A DNA stretch of 64,000 bases. Source: Nocardioides jiangxiensis (GTDB lineage: Bacteria; Actinomycetota; Actinomycetes; Propionibacteriales; Nocardioidaceae). Below are positions 18,079 to 27,638 of this stretch, piece after piece (position 1 is the first letter of the stretch; every line of letters begins with the position of its first letter). The stretch spans positions 744,001-808,000 of the forward strand of contig NZ_JAUQTA010000001.1 of assembly GCF_030580915.1 (NCBI RefSeq). The letters run 5' to 3'. A program made the position numbers and the translations under genes. The notes beneath the pieces are model-generated. The model made no database searches, was not told the origin of the DNA, and saw only the letters and a program-made list of their open reading frames with translations.

Positions 18079-20053
18079 TCCGCCTCCTCGATGCCGAACG
18101 TGCGGGCCCAGGCCTCCTGCGAGGTCACGTCCTGCAGGCCTGCGCGGTACTGCTCCGCGAGCGCGGGCCACTCCCGCAGCAGGCGCTTGTGGATCTCGAC
18201 GGTCTTCTTCAGCGCCGCACGGAACTGCTCGGGGTCGCGCTGGTAGAACGCGGCCGACGTGCCGTCCGGCATGGAGACCACGGCCGCGTCGAGCGAGGCG
18301 AGGCGGTACCACTTCGCGTCCATCGCCGGCAGCGCGACCTCGGGGAACTCCCGCGACAGCGCGCGGACGCCCTTGAACTGCCGGGCGGCCCCGATCAGCT
18401 TCATCTTGGTCTGCGCAGCGCGCCCGGGGACGTCGCTGTCCATGTCGCGCTTCCTGGGCTTCTCACGGCGCGGGCTCGGGAACGCGTCCGGGTCGCCCTG
18501 GAGGTCGGCGTCCTGCCACTGCTTGCGCATCTCGCGGACCTCGCCGAGCTTCGTCGGCAGGTCGGCGTGGAGCTTGCCTGGACCCTCGAGGACGTCGAGC
18601 AGCGCCTGGTGGCGCATCTCCACGACGGAGTACTGCATCGACATCAGGTGCATCACCTGGTGCTGGAAGGACTCCGACACCATGCGCCCACCGCGCTTGA
18701 ACGGTGAGTGGAGCAGCGCCGCGACGAAGCGGTTGCGCTGGTGGAAGTAGGCCTGCCAGTCCAGGGCGTCGTTCTTGTCGGTCCACGGGACGTGCCAGAC
18801 CGCCGCGCCCGGGAGCGAGACGGTCGGGAAGCCCGCGGCCTGCGCGCGCACGCCGTACTCGGAGTCGTCCCACTTGATGAAGAGCGGGAGGCCGAGACCG
18901 ATCCGCTCCATCACCTCGACCGGGATCAGGCACATGAACCACGGGTTGAAGTCGACGTCGATGCGCTTGTGCAGCCAACGGGTCGAGCGGAGGTTGCGGT
19001 TGCCGAAGTCCCAGTTGGGCAGCACCGTCGGGGCGGACTGCCACCAGAACCGGTAGCGGTTGATGACCTCGCCGTAGGAGTGCATGTCGGCGCGACTGTA
19101 GATCGAGAACATGTGGCCGCCCACGATCGTGGGACGCCGGGCCAGGTCACCGAAGGTGACCGCACGCAGGATCGACTCCGGCTCGCAGATGATGTCGTCG
19201 TCGAGGAAGAGGACGTACGCCGACTCCCCCGCGCGCAGCGTCTCGAGCTGCGCCCGGGCGAAGCCGCCCGAGCCGCCGAGGTTCGCCTGCTCGATCACCC
19301 GGAGCTTGCCCTGGAGGGCCTTCTCCGCCGCCGGGAACCCGGCGTCGTCGGCGACCTTCTTGGTGCCCTGCTCCATGACCAGGACGCGGTCGATGATCGC
19401 GAGCACGTCCTCGTCGGCACCGAGCGACTCGAGGAGGGCCGCGCAGAAGTCCGGGCGGTTCATCGTCGTGATGCCGACGGTCGCGGTGCGGGAGGCGGCG
19501 CGGTCATCCGGGACCTCGGCCGACCACGTGGCCGCCGTGACGGTGGCGTCGGCGGCACCGGCGATGACGTCGAACCAGTACCAGCCGCCGTCCTGGAAGG
19601 GGACCAGCGGCAGGTCGAACGAGAGCGTCGTCTCGGCGTCGCCGGTGACGACCGCGTCGTCGACCTTCTGCGAGCGGCCGTTGGCCATCGACCGGTAGAC
19701 GATGACGTGCGCGCCGGCGCCGGAGAGCGTGACGTCCAGGGTCACCGCGTCCACGACGGTCCAGCGGCGCCAGTAGCCCGCGGCGAAGCCGTTGAAGTAG
19801 GTGCCGAAGGAGAGCTCCTGGCCCTCGCGCACGCGGAACGCGTGGCGGCCGAGGACGTCCTCGACCGCGACCTTCGCACCGGTGCTGGTCGACTGCCGGC
19901 TGGCGGCCGCGTTCAGCGCCTTCGCGGACTTGTCACCGCCGACCGTGTCCTTGTCGGCGTCGAGGACGATCGCCTCGGGGTCGACGTAGAGCGGAAGGAC
20001 GTCGGGGTCCTTGTCCAGCGGCATGATGAACCGCTGCAGCACACGGGTGGCCA

Positions 20054-20054
<1 letters not shown>
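18075..20054 (-). CDS. glfT2: Galactofuranosyltransferase GlfT2-like polymerase
   Basis: A 659-residue bacterial galactan polymerase homologue that would extend a lipid-linked galactofuranose chain from UDP-galactofuranose. An N-terminal beta-sandwich (about 60-185, with SFGTYFNGFAAGYWRRW) precedes the GT-A domain beginning TATVGITTMNRPDFC (190-204). The metal-binding triad FLDDDI (D285-D287), the second acidic motif WDDSEYG (395-401) and the catalytic-site pair WH (420-421) correspond to the DDD, DDS and His of mycobacterial GlfT2. The C-terminal helical region follows. Start ATG overlaps the glf stop (TGATG). Coupling to glf and to the exporter makes substrate assignment strong; linkage pattern and chain length cannot be read from sequence. 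Confidence 0.93.
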
Positions 20055-21265
<1,211 letters not shown>

Positions 21266-21288
21266 TCACGCGCCGATCGGGCGTGAGT

Positions 21289-22227
21289 CTAGCGAGGCGG
21301 ACGGACCGCATCCGGGGACGACGCGGGGTCGAGGTGACGCATCTCGCGGGCGGAGCGGATGGCCTTGATCACGTTCGCGGCCTCGCCCCTCCCGCCGCGC
21401 AGGGGGCTGAGCAGCACCACCATCAGGACGATCAGCCACGGCTTGAGGCGCACCAGCACGTTGCCGCCGTAGCGGAAGTGGACCACGAAGAGGTTCCGGA
21501 ACATGTAGAACCCCTTCCAGCTGCCGAGGTCGTGCTGCTGGTTGAAGTCGAGCTGGCGCACCAGCACCGCGTCGCGGAGGCAGACCACCGGGTACCCCGC
21601 CCTGCGGGCCCGGATCGCGAAATCCACGTCGTCGTAGAAGATGAAGAACGACGGGTCGGGCAGGCCGATCGCCGCGATCACGTCACGACGGACCATGAAG
21701 CCCTCGAAGGCGACGTTCTCGACCTCGACCTCGGCGGGCATCTCCGCACGGCTCGCGTACGTCGAGTCCACGCTCGCCGTCTTCGGCTTGATCGCCAGCG
21801 GGTTGTCCAGGTCGAAGCGGATCGCGGCCTTCTCGACGAGCCGGCCCTGCAGGTCCTCGCGGACCGCCATCTGGCACGGGCCCGTGTGGGCGGTCATGAC
21901 CTCGAGGAAGTCGGGAGCCGGCACGACGTCGTCGTCCATGAGGAGGATGCGGTCGTGGCCCGCGTCGTACGCCTGGCGCATGCCCAGGTGGAAGCCGCCG
22001 GCGCCGCCGAGGTTCTCGGCGCTGGTCGTGACGTGGAGCGGCAGGTCGGTGCGTGCGTCGAGGACGGTGCGGGTGTGGTCGGTGCTGGCGTTGTCGATGA
22101 CGAAGACCGCGTCGGCCGGACGGGTCTGCGCGGCCAGGCCGTCGAGCATGCGCACGAGCAGGTCGGCCCGGTTGAAGGTGACGACGACGACCGCGACGGT
22201 CTCGCGTCGTGTGCTCTCGCCGCTCAC
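21289..22227 (-). CDS. GT2 family glycosyltransferase of the galactan operon
   Basis: A 312-residue GT-A family 2 enzyme. Nucleotide-binding start VAVVVVTFNRADLLVRML (11-28), DNASTD (45-50), the NLGGAGGFHLGM motif shared with GlfT1, acidic triad MDDDV (97-101) and a second acidic motif YDDVDFAIRARRAG are visible. A hydrophobic segment near the C-terminus (LKPWLIVLMVVLLSPL) suggests membrane association. GTG start at 22227 overlaps the stop of the GlfT1-like gene. It may add the rhamnose or a galactofuranose of the linker, or a side-chain sugar; sequence alone does not decide. It is the second transferase in an operon of six genes. Confidence 0.88.
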   Translation of the reverse strand: MSGESTRRETVAVVVVTFNRADLLVRMLDGLAAQTRPADAVFVIDNASTDHTRTVLDARTDLPLHVTTSAENLGGAGGFHLGMRQAYDAGHDRILLMDDDVVPAPDFLEVMTAHTGPCQMAVREDLQGRLVEKAAIRFDLDNPLAIKPKTASVDSTYASRAEMPAEVEVENVAFEGFMVRRDVIAAIGLPDPSFFIFYDDVDFAIRARRAGYPVVCLRDAVLVRQLDFNQQHDLGSWKGFYMFRNLFVVHFRYGGNVLVRLKPWLIVLMVVLLSPLRGGRGEAANVIKAIRSAREMRHLDPASSPDAVRPPR

Positions 22228-23162
22228 TGCAGGAACCTCCGGTGGCCCGAGAAGTCGTTGCGCACGCCGGCGCCGATGCCCTGGGCGCTGAGCCGGAGCC
22301 GGTGCGCCGAGGGGCGGGTGAACGCGTAGAACCACACGGTCTTCAGCACGAAGGCCAGGACGAAGACCCAGCCGCGGTAGTCACGCAGGTTGACCACGTT
22401 GTTGCGCGCCATGCAGTAGTGCTTGAGGTCGCTGGGCGTGTGGTTGTAGGTCGTCCGTCCGAAGAGCATCGGCGTGCCGAGGTCGTCGGTGGCCGGGTGC
22501 AGGAAGTGCGCGGCGACGACGGTGGCGATCCGGGCCCCCGCCTTCTCGGCGCGCAGGCGGTACTCGTGGTCGTCGCCCCAGATGAAGAACTCCTCGCGCG
22601 GCAGGCCGATGCGCTCGACGAGCTCACGGGTGACCAGCACGCCGTTGAAGGGGATCACGATGTCGTGGAGCAGGCCGTCGTGCGTCGCCGCCTCCGCCTC
22701 CGCGTCGGCCATCGCGTGCACCACCTGGGCACGGCCGGGCAGGCGGATGGGGAAGCAGAGACGGTCCGGGTCCTGCTCGGCGAGGACGGCCGGGCCCCAG
22801 AAGTCGAACTCCCCGCGGTGCTGCAGCAGCAGGTCGAGCGACCCGTCCACCGGCACGCCGTCGTCGTCCATCAGCCATGCGAGGTCGGCTCCGCGCTCCA
22901 TCGCCAGCCGCAGTCCCTCGTGGAAGCCGCCGGCACCGCCGAGGTTCGCGGTGAGCGTCACCGCATGGACGGGAACGCCGTCGCCGCCGGTCGCCGCGGC
23001 GAGCCACTCCCCCGTGCCGTCGGTCGAGGCGTTGTCGACCACGACGACCTCGGCCAGCTGCGGGGTCGCGCGCAGCACGCCGAGCAGCCGCTGGAGCAGG
23101 GCCAGGCGGTTGAAGGTCACCACGACCGCCACGATGCGCGGAGCGTCAGGGGTCGGAGTCAC
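22224..23162 (-). CDS. GlfT1-like galactofuranosyltransferase, first gene of the galactan operon
   Basis: A 312-residue GT2 enzyme. It shows VAVVVTFNRLALLQRLL (11-27), NLGGAGGFHEGL, the acidic triad MDDDG (98-102), DPDRLCFPIRLPG, FNGVLVTRELVERIGLP and FIWGDDHEYRLRAEKAG. The last three blocks line up well by eye with mycobacterial GlfT1 (Rv3782), which primes galactan synthesis by adding the first galactofuranose units to the lipid-linked disaccharide. Promoter TAGGGT lies six bases before the GTG start, so the whole operon to wzt appears to begin as a leaderless transcript. A hydrophobic segment (VFVLAFVLKTVWFYAF) lies near the C-terminus. The precise acceptor is inferred. Confidence 0.85.
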   Translation of the reverse strand: MTPTPDAPRIVAVVVTFNRLALLQRLLGVLRATPQLAEVVVVDNASTDGTGEWLAAATGGDGVPVHAVTLTANLGGAGGFHEGLRLAMERGADLAWLMDDDGVPVDGSLDLLLQHRGEFDFWGPAVLAEQDPDRLCFPIRLPGRAQVVHAMADAEAEAATHDGLLHDIVIPFNGVLVTRELVERIGLPREEFFIWGDDHEYRLRAEKAGARIATVVAAHFLHPATDDLGTPMLFGRTTYNHTPSDLKHYCMARNNVVNLRDYRGWVFVLAFVLKTVWFYAFTRPSAHRLRLSAQGIGAGVRNDFSGHRRFLQ

Positions 23163-23168
23163 GGCGCC

Positions 23169-23174
23169 ACCCTA
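23169..23174 (-). promoter_or_regulatory. -10 element of the galactan operon
   Basis: TAGGGT on the minus strand with six bases to the GTG at 23162. It lies within the 25-base gap after the LCP gene, so the operon can be transcribed independently of that gene. Confidence 0.6.
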
Positions 23175-23187
23175 GGGCCTGGAGCGG

Positions 23188-24648
23188 TCAGCAGGCGGAC
23201 GACAGGTCCGTGCTCTCGTTGGCGGCGTAACCAGTCTCACGTGTGCCGATCGACCCGCCGCGCTGGGTCTCGCCGTTCGGGGCCGCGGACGACGACGGGA
23301 CGACGGCCTTGCCGGCCGGCTTGCCGGCCTTGCCCTCGGCCCTCGCGATCGCCTGCTTGACCTTCTCGTGGATGAAGTCCATGTCGGGGTGCGCGGTGTC
23401 CTTGACCAGCGGCGGGACGAGGGAGAGCGTCGAGATCTTCTGCGAGCGCGCCTTCATCGCGAGCGGGACGAGCCTGGAGAAGTCGCCCGTGGGGATGTTC
23501 GTGGCGATCATGCCGGTGGTCGCCTTCGTGATCGCCCCGAACTTGCGGACGATCGTCGTCGGGCTGACCTGCTGCGCGAGCGCGTTGATCATGCACTTCT
23601 GCCGTGCCATGCGGGAGTAGTCGTCGGAGTCGTGGCGAGCGCGCGCGTACCAGAGCGCCTCGAAGCCGTTGAGCCGGTAGTAGCCGGTCTTGAGGTGGGT
23701 GTAGAAGCTGTCGCCGGGGATGCCCACCGGGATCGGCTCCCGTACGTGCAGCTTGACGCCGCCGACGGCGTTGACGACGTCGCGGAAGCCCTGCAGGTTG
23801 ACCATCGCCCAGTAGTTGATCTTGAGGCCGGTGACACCCTCGATCGCCATGACCGTGGCGTCGATGCCGGGGTTCTTCGAGCCCGGGAAGAGGTCGGTGT
23901 GGTCACCGGCCCAGGTCGAGACGCCGTTGAGGTAGCAGCCGTCGCAGTCGAACCCGTCGGGGAACTGCTTGTCCATGACCGATCCCGGCGCGAAGTGGAA
24001 GTTCTCCATGTTGCGCGGCAGCCCGATCAGCACGGTGCGGCCGGTCTCCTCGTCGACGCTCGCGACCTGCATGGAGTCCGGGCGCATGCCCCAGCGGCTG
24101 GACCCGGAGTCCCCGCCGAGCAGCAGGATGTTGTAGCGGCCGGCGTTGGCGCTGCCGTCGCCACCCTCGCCGCCCACTGCGAGCAGCGCGGCGCGGCTGA
24201 CACCGGCGATGTGGGCTCCGAAGAGCAGGGACCCGGCGACGACGAAGGTGAGCGCGGCGTTGAGGCCGGTCATCGCGAGGCGGTGGTTCTTGACCAGCGT
24301 CAGCGGCTGGCCGAGGCGCCAGGCGTCGACCAGCAGCGCGAACCAGCCGATCGCTCCGGCGATCAGGCCGAGCCGGACCAGGAGCAGGAAGAACGGGCTC
24401 ACCGCGAGCTTGATGACCAGCGGGTGCCACACGAGCGTCACCAGGCCGAGCAGGAGAGCCGTCGCGAGGAGGACCAGCACGACCCGCAGAGCGATGCGGC
24501 CGACCTTGCGGTTGCCGGCGACGAGCTGCGCCGACCCGGGCAGCACGATCGTCATCGCCATGAGCGTGATGGCGCGGCGGAAGCGGATCCGCGCCGCTCG
24601 GTCGTGCTCGCGACTCAGGTGCGACCCGGGGGGAAGGACGGGTGGCAT
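23188..24648 (-). CDS. LytR-CpsA-Psr (LCP) family protein with multi-spanning N-terminus
   Basis: A 486-residue LCP protein, a family that transfers lipid-linked glycopolymers onto peptidoglycan. The N-terminal 150 residues hold about four hydrophobic segments rather than the usual single one. The LCP domain starts at NILLLGGDSG and includes RPDSMQVASVD, LIGLPRNMENF, INYWAMVNLQGF and the ALWYARARHDSDDYSRMARQ block with the conserved arginines. A serine/alanine-rich tail follows. The ATG at 24648 is preferred because GAGAGG precedes it; an in-frame TTG at 24687 lacks a ribosome site. A GATACT hexamer at 24687-24692 is a weak candidate -10. Position directly upstream of the galactan operon suggests this is the ligase for that polymer. 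Confidence 0.9.
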   Translation of the reverse strand: MPPVLPPGSHLSREHDRAARIRFRRAITLMAMTIVLPGSAQLVAGNRKVGRIALRVVLVLLATALLLGLVTLVWHPLVIKLAVSPFFLLLVRLGLIAGAIGWFALLVDAWRLGQPLTLVKNHRLAMTGLNAALTFVVAGSLLFGAHIAGVSRAALLAVGGEGGDGSANAGRYNILLLGGDSGSSRWGMRPDSMQVASVDEETGRTVLIGLPRNMENFHFAPGSVMDKQFPDGFDCDGCYLNGVSTWAGDHTDLFPGSKNPGIDATVMAIEGVTGLKINYWAMVNLQGFRDVVNAVGGVKLHVREPIPVGIPGDSFYTHLKTGYYRLNGFEALWYARARHDSDDYSRMARQKCMINALAQQVSPTTIVRKFGAITKATTGMIATNIPTGDFSRLVPLAMKARSQKISTLSLVPPLVKDTAHPDMDFIHEKVKQAIARAEGKAGKPAGKAVVPSSSAAPNGETQRGGSIGTRETGYAANESTDLSSAC

Positions 24649-24742
24649 CGGACGGCCTCTCTCATCGAACGGGGAAGTTGCCGACAAGTATCACCAGTCA
24701 CATGCGTCACGGCGGCTACGGCGCGCCGGAACCCGGCGGACG

Positions 24743-25252
24743 TCAGGATCCGTCGCGCGCCCTGAGGATCTCGGCCTTGGCCGCCAGCCGGTGGGAGCGG
24801 CGGATCTCTGCCTCACGCTGCCGGCGCAGCTCCGCGTCGGTCTCCGGGCGGAAGCCGGGGATCTTGCGTGCGTGCCCGTTGCCGTCGACCGCGACGAAGA
24901 CGAGGTACGCCGACGCCACGTGCACCGACGCGTTGGGCGCGTCCCACGGCTCGGCCTCGACCCGGACACCGATCTCCATCGACGAGGACCCGGCCCAGTT
25001 GACCTGGGAGTAGGTGCGGAGGATGTCGCCGACGTGGACCGGCCTCAGGAACGCCATCTCGTCCATCGCGGCTGTCACCGCGAGCCCGCCGCTGTGACGC
25101 TGGGCCACGGCGCCGGCGGTCGAGTCGACCAGCTTCATGATCTCGCCGCCGTGCACGTTGCCGTGCAGGTTGGCGCGCGTGCGCTCCATCACCATCGCCA
25201 GCTCGACACGCGAGTAGGAGGCAGGCAGGGTTCCCAGCGATGCTTCGGTCAT
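24743..25252 (-). CDS. Acyl-CoA thioesterase, hotdog fold
   Basis: A 169-residue single-hotdog acyl-CoA hydrolase of the YciA/BFIT type. The helix and loop NLHGNVHGGEIMKLVDSTAG (about 28-47) carries the conserved residues, followed by TAAMDEMAFLRPVHVGD and SSSMEIGVRVEAE. It hydrolyses acyl-CoA to free acid and CoA in the cytoplasm; chain-length preference cannot be predicted. It is divergent from the second LCP gene and shares a promoter region with it: the two -10 hexamers overlap by two bases. The C-terminal tail is basic and alpha-helical. No operon partner is evident, since the next gene downstream (LCP) has its own leader. Confidence 0.88.
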   Translation of the reverse strand: MTEASLGTLPASYSRVELAMVMERTRANLHGNVHGGEIMKLVDSTAGAVAQRHSGGLAVTAAMDEMAFLRPVHVGDILRTYSQVNWAGSSSMEIGVRVEAEPWDAPNASVHVASAYLVFVAVDGNGHARKIPGFRPETDAELRRQREAEIRRSHRLAAKAEILRARDGS

Positions 25253-25260
25253 GGCACCGC

Positions 25261-25270
25261 ACGGTAGCGT
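25261..25270. promoter_or_regulatory. Overlapping divergent -10 elements of thioesterase and LCP genes
   Basis: ACGGTAGCGT reads TAGCGT on plus (25265-25270, eight bases before the ATG at 25279) and TACCGT on minus (25261-25266, eight bases before the ATG at 25252). The two hexamers share the central TA. Confidence 0.6.
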
Positions 25271-25278
25271 CTGGCGCC

Positions 25279-26508
25279 ATGGCAGATCGGCGCGAACCTC
25301 CCAAGCCGGGCACGCCGGAGTATCGCTGGCTCTACGGCGACCCCGACGAGACCCGCGCCACCGACGTGGGCGGCGGCCAGAGGCGGCCCCTCCCCGAGTC
25401 CGACGAGACGCGCGTGATGCCGGTCGTCCTGCCCCCCGAGCGGCCTCGCCAGCAGCGGCAGGCGCCCTCGCGGCCGTCGGCGTACCAGCCGCCGGTGCCG
25501 CCGGCCAGCCCGCCGCGGCGCCCCGTCTCTCCCCCGCCGGGCAGCTCCGGGTCGGACCGCCCGCGGGCACGGACCCGGCGCCCGCTGCGACGCTGGATCG
25601 TCCTCGCCCTGTGCGCCTGGCTCGCCTTCCTCGTCGCCACCCCCGTGCTGGCGATGCAGAAGATCGAGCGCGTCGAGGCGTTCCCGTCCGGTGACCGGCC
25701 CGCCGACCAGCCGGGCACGACGTACCTCGTCACGGGGTCGGACTCGCGCAAGGGCCTGACCGCGAAGCAGCGTCGCCGGCTCCACACCGGCGGCGACGTC
25801 GGCCAGCGCACCGACACGATCATGATCCTGCACATCGGAGCCGGGCCGGACCTGCTCATGTCGATCCCCCGCGACTCGCTCGTCGACGTCCCGGGCCACG
25901 GCGTCACGAAGATCAACGCAGCGTTCTCGTACGGCGGCCCGAAGCTGCTCGTGCAGACCGTCGAGCAGAACACCGGCATCCGCATCGACGACTACGTCGA
26001 GATCGGCATGGGCGGCGTCGTGAAGCTGGTCAACGCCGTCGGTGGCATCACCATCTGTCCGACGCAGGACATGGACGACCCGCTCGCCAACCTGCACGTC
26101 AAGAAGGGCTGCCAGCACGCCAACGGCCGCAAGGCCCTGGCCTACGCACGGTCCCGCCACACCTCGGGCCTCGGTGACATCGACCGCGCCAAGCACCAGC
26201 GCGAGGTCGTCGGCCAGGTCGGCAAGAAGGCCGTCTCGCCGTGGTCGGTGCTCAACCCGGTCCGCTACTGGAAGCTGACCCACGCGGGCGCGTCGACGCT
26301 GACCGTGTCGCAGGGCACCAGCACCTTCGCCCTGGCCCGCTTCGCGATGGCCATGTCGAGTCCCGACAAGAGCTGCGTCGTCCCCCTCGCCGACCTCGCC
26401 GTGCACTGGGACAGCGAGCGCTCGAAGCGGATGTTCACGCTGATCAAGGAGGACCGCACCGACGACATCGGGGCGAAGCTCTGCACGGACTCCGGCCTGC
26501 CCGGCTGA
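25279..26508 (+). CDS. LCP family glycopolymer transferase, single transmembrane type
   Basis: A 409-residue LCP protein with a long proline/arginine-rich cytoplasmic N-terminus (residues 1-105), one transmembrane segment (about 106-124, WIVLALCAWLAFLVATPVLA) and an external LCP domain. Conserved blocks are YLVTGSDSRKGL, QRTDTIMILHI, LMSIPRDSLVDVPGHG, KINAAFSYGGP, VGGITIC and ALAYARSRHTSGLGDIDRAKHQ, containing the arginines and aspartate that bind the pyrophosphate of the lipid carrier. Two cysteines near the C-terminus (SCVVPL and LCTDSG) may form a disulfide. It corresponds in position to the LCP gene near Rv3267 in M. tuberculosis. The substrate is probably a secondary wall polymer; which of the two LCP proteins handles the galactan is open. 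Confidence 0.93.
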   Translation: MADRREPPKPGTPEYRWLYGDPDETRATDVGGGQRRPLPESDETRVMPVVLPPERPRQQRQAPSRPSAYQPPVPPASPPRRPVSPPPGSSGSDRPRARTRRPLRRWIVLALCAWLAFLVATPVLAMQKIERVEAFPSGDRPADQPGTTYLVTGSDSRKGLTAKQRRRLHTGGDVGQRTDTIMILHIGAGPDLLMSIPRDSLVDVPGHGVTKINAAFSYGGPKLLVQTVEQNTGIRIDDYVEIGMGGVVKLVNAVGGITICPTQDMDDPLANLHVKKGCQHANGRKALAYARSRHTSGLGDIDRAKHQREVVGQVGKKAVSPWSVLNPVRYWKLTHAGASTLTVSQGTSTFALARFAMAMSSPDKSCVVPLADLAVHWDSERSKRMFTLIKEDRTDDIGAKLCTDSGLPG

Positions 26509-26513
26509 GGCCT

Positions 26514-26543
26514 CCGAAGGTCCCGGCACGTCCCCTCCTTCGG
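26514..26543 (+). terminator. Weak hairpin after the LCP gene
   Basis: CCGAAGG (26514-26520) pairs with CCTTCGG (26537-26543) across a 16-base loop, six bases after the stop codon. Short stem, so only a candidate. Confidence 0.3.
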
Positions 26544-26624
26544 CCCTGCCGTCCGCGCCCCCGCCGGCGCACGCTGGAGGAGCCGGGTACGACGGCGTCC
26601 CGGCGCCCCGAGAGGAGCCGAGCG

Positions 26625-26708
26625 ATGACCACCCAGGTGCACATGACCAGGCCCGGAGACCTGCCGCCCTCGTCCGGCGGGAACGCGGCGCGACCCGGCG
26701 GGGCCTGA
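26625..26708 (+). CDS. Possible 27-residue peptide upstream of the universal stress gene
   Basis: An ATG preceded by GAGAGGAGCC at good spacing opens a 27-codon frame (MTTQVHMTRPGDLPPSSGG and eight more residues) whose TGA ends one base before the ATG of the universal stress gene. The peptide has no recognisable domain and is Pro/Gly-rich. Because the ribosome site here is clearly better than the one directly ahead of the stress gene, it could act as a leader peptide that delivers ribosomes to the downstream start by termination-reinitiation. It may equally be an incidental frame in the untranslated region. Confidence 0.4.
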   Translation: MTTQVHMTRPGDLPPSSGGNAARPGGA

Positions 26709-26709
26709 G

Positions 26710-27561
26710 ATGTCCACGCCCCGACCGGTCGTCGTCGGCGTCGACGGCTCCAAGGCGAACACGCCGGCGATCGACTTCGCAGCGGACTGGGCGACCTCGG
26801 CCGGGGTGCCGCTCGAGCTGCTCGTGGTCGTGACGGGCGCAGGCACCCTCCCGCCGTACGTCGCCTCCCCGGACCCCTCCGATCACACCCTCCTGGCAGC
26901 ACTGGCCGAGCGCGTCGGCAGCGACCACCCGGGCCTCGTCGTCAGCACCCGGATCGCCTTCGGCAACGCCGTCGAGTGCCTGGTCGCCGCGAGCGCGACC
27001 GCGCGCCTGACGGTCGTGGGCAGCCGCGGGCTCGGCACGTTCGCACGCAGCATGCTCGGGTCGGTCTCGGGCAGCCTGACGGCGCACGCCCGGGGCCCGG
27101 TCGTCGTGGTGCCACCGCACTGGATCGCCAGTGCCCACGCCGACGACGACCCGGTGGTCGTCGGGGTCACGGCCGACCCCCGCGAGCAGCGTGCTGCGCT
27201 CCGCTGGGCCTTCGCGGAGGCGACGCGGACCTCCACCCTCGTCGAGGTGGTCCACGCTGTCGACCTCGCGCCAGTTCTCGCGTGGGACGGCGAGGGGCTC
27301 GGCCTGCGTCACGTGGCCCCGACCCCCTCCGACCTGCCTGCGCTCCGCGACGCGGTGGCACGCCAGGCACGCGAGTTCCCCGAGACCCCGGTCCGGGTCG
27401 TCGACGAGGCGGGCCACGCCGCCGACGTCCTGCTCCAGCGGGGCGCCGAAGCCCGCCTCCTGGTGGTCGGCGCCCGGCACCGGGGCCTCGGGTCGGTACG
27501 CCGCGCGGTGCTGCACCACGCCGAGGTCCCGGTCGTGGTGGTGCCGGCCCCCGAGGAATGA
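26710..27561 (+). CDS. Universal stress protein with two UspA domains
   Basis: A 283-residue tandem UspA protein. Domain 1 (about 1-138) starts RPVVVGVDGSKANTPAIDFA and carries the ATP-binding pattern VVGSRGLGTFARSMLGSVSG; domain 2 (about 146-283) starts DPVVVGVTADPREQRAALRW, and its binding loop reads VVGARHRGLGSVRRAVLHH, in which the last glycine/serine pair of the G-x2-G-x9-G(S/T) motif is replaced. ATP binding is therefore likely in the first domain and doubtful in the second. Two-domain Usp proteins are common in actinobacteria and respond to hypoxia or nutrient stress. It may be translationally linked to the 27-residue upstream frame. It ends at a strong convergent terminator. Confidence 0.93.
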   Translation: MSTPRPVVVGVDGSKANTPAIDFAADWATSAGVPLELLVVVTGAGTLPPYVASPDPSDHTLLAALAERVGSDHPGLVVSTRIAFGNAVECLVAASATARLTVVGSRGLGTFARSMLGSVSGSLTAHARGPVVVVPPHWIASAHADDDPVVVGVTADPREQRAALRWAFAEATRTSTLVEVVHAVDLAPVLAWDGEGLGLRHVAPTPSDLPALRDAVARQAREFPETPVRVVDEAGHAADVLLQRGAEARLLVVGARHRGLGSVRRAVLHHAEVPVVVVPAPEE

Positions 27562-27580
27562 CCGCTGCGCCCGCGCACGA

Positions 27581-27617
27581 CGAAGGGCCGGTCACCACCA
27601 CGGTGACCGGCCCTTCG
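27581..27617. terminator. Bidirectional terminator between usp and acyl-CoA dehydrogenase genes
   Basis: CGAAGGGCCGGTCACC (27581-27596) and its complement (27602-27617) form a perfect 16-bp stem with a five-base loop in the convergent gap. Confidence 0.85.
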
Positions 27618-27638
27618 GCGTGATGCTGGCGCGCGGGA

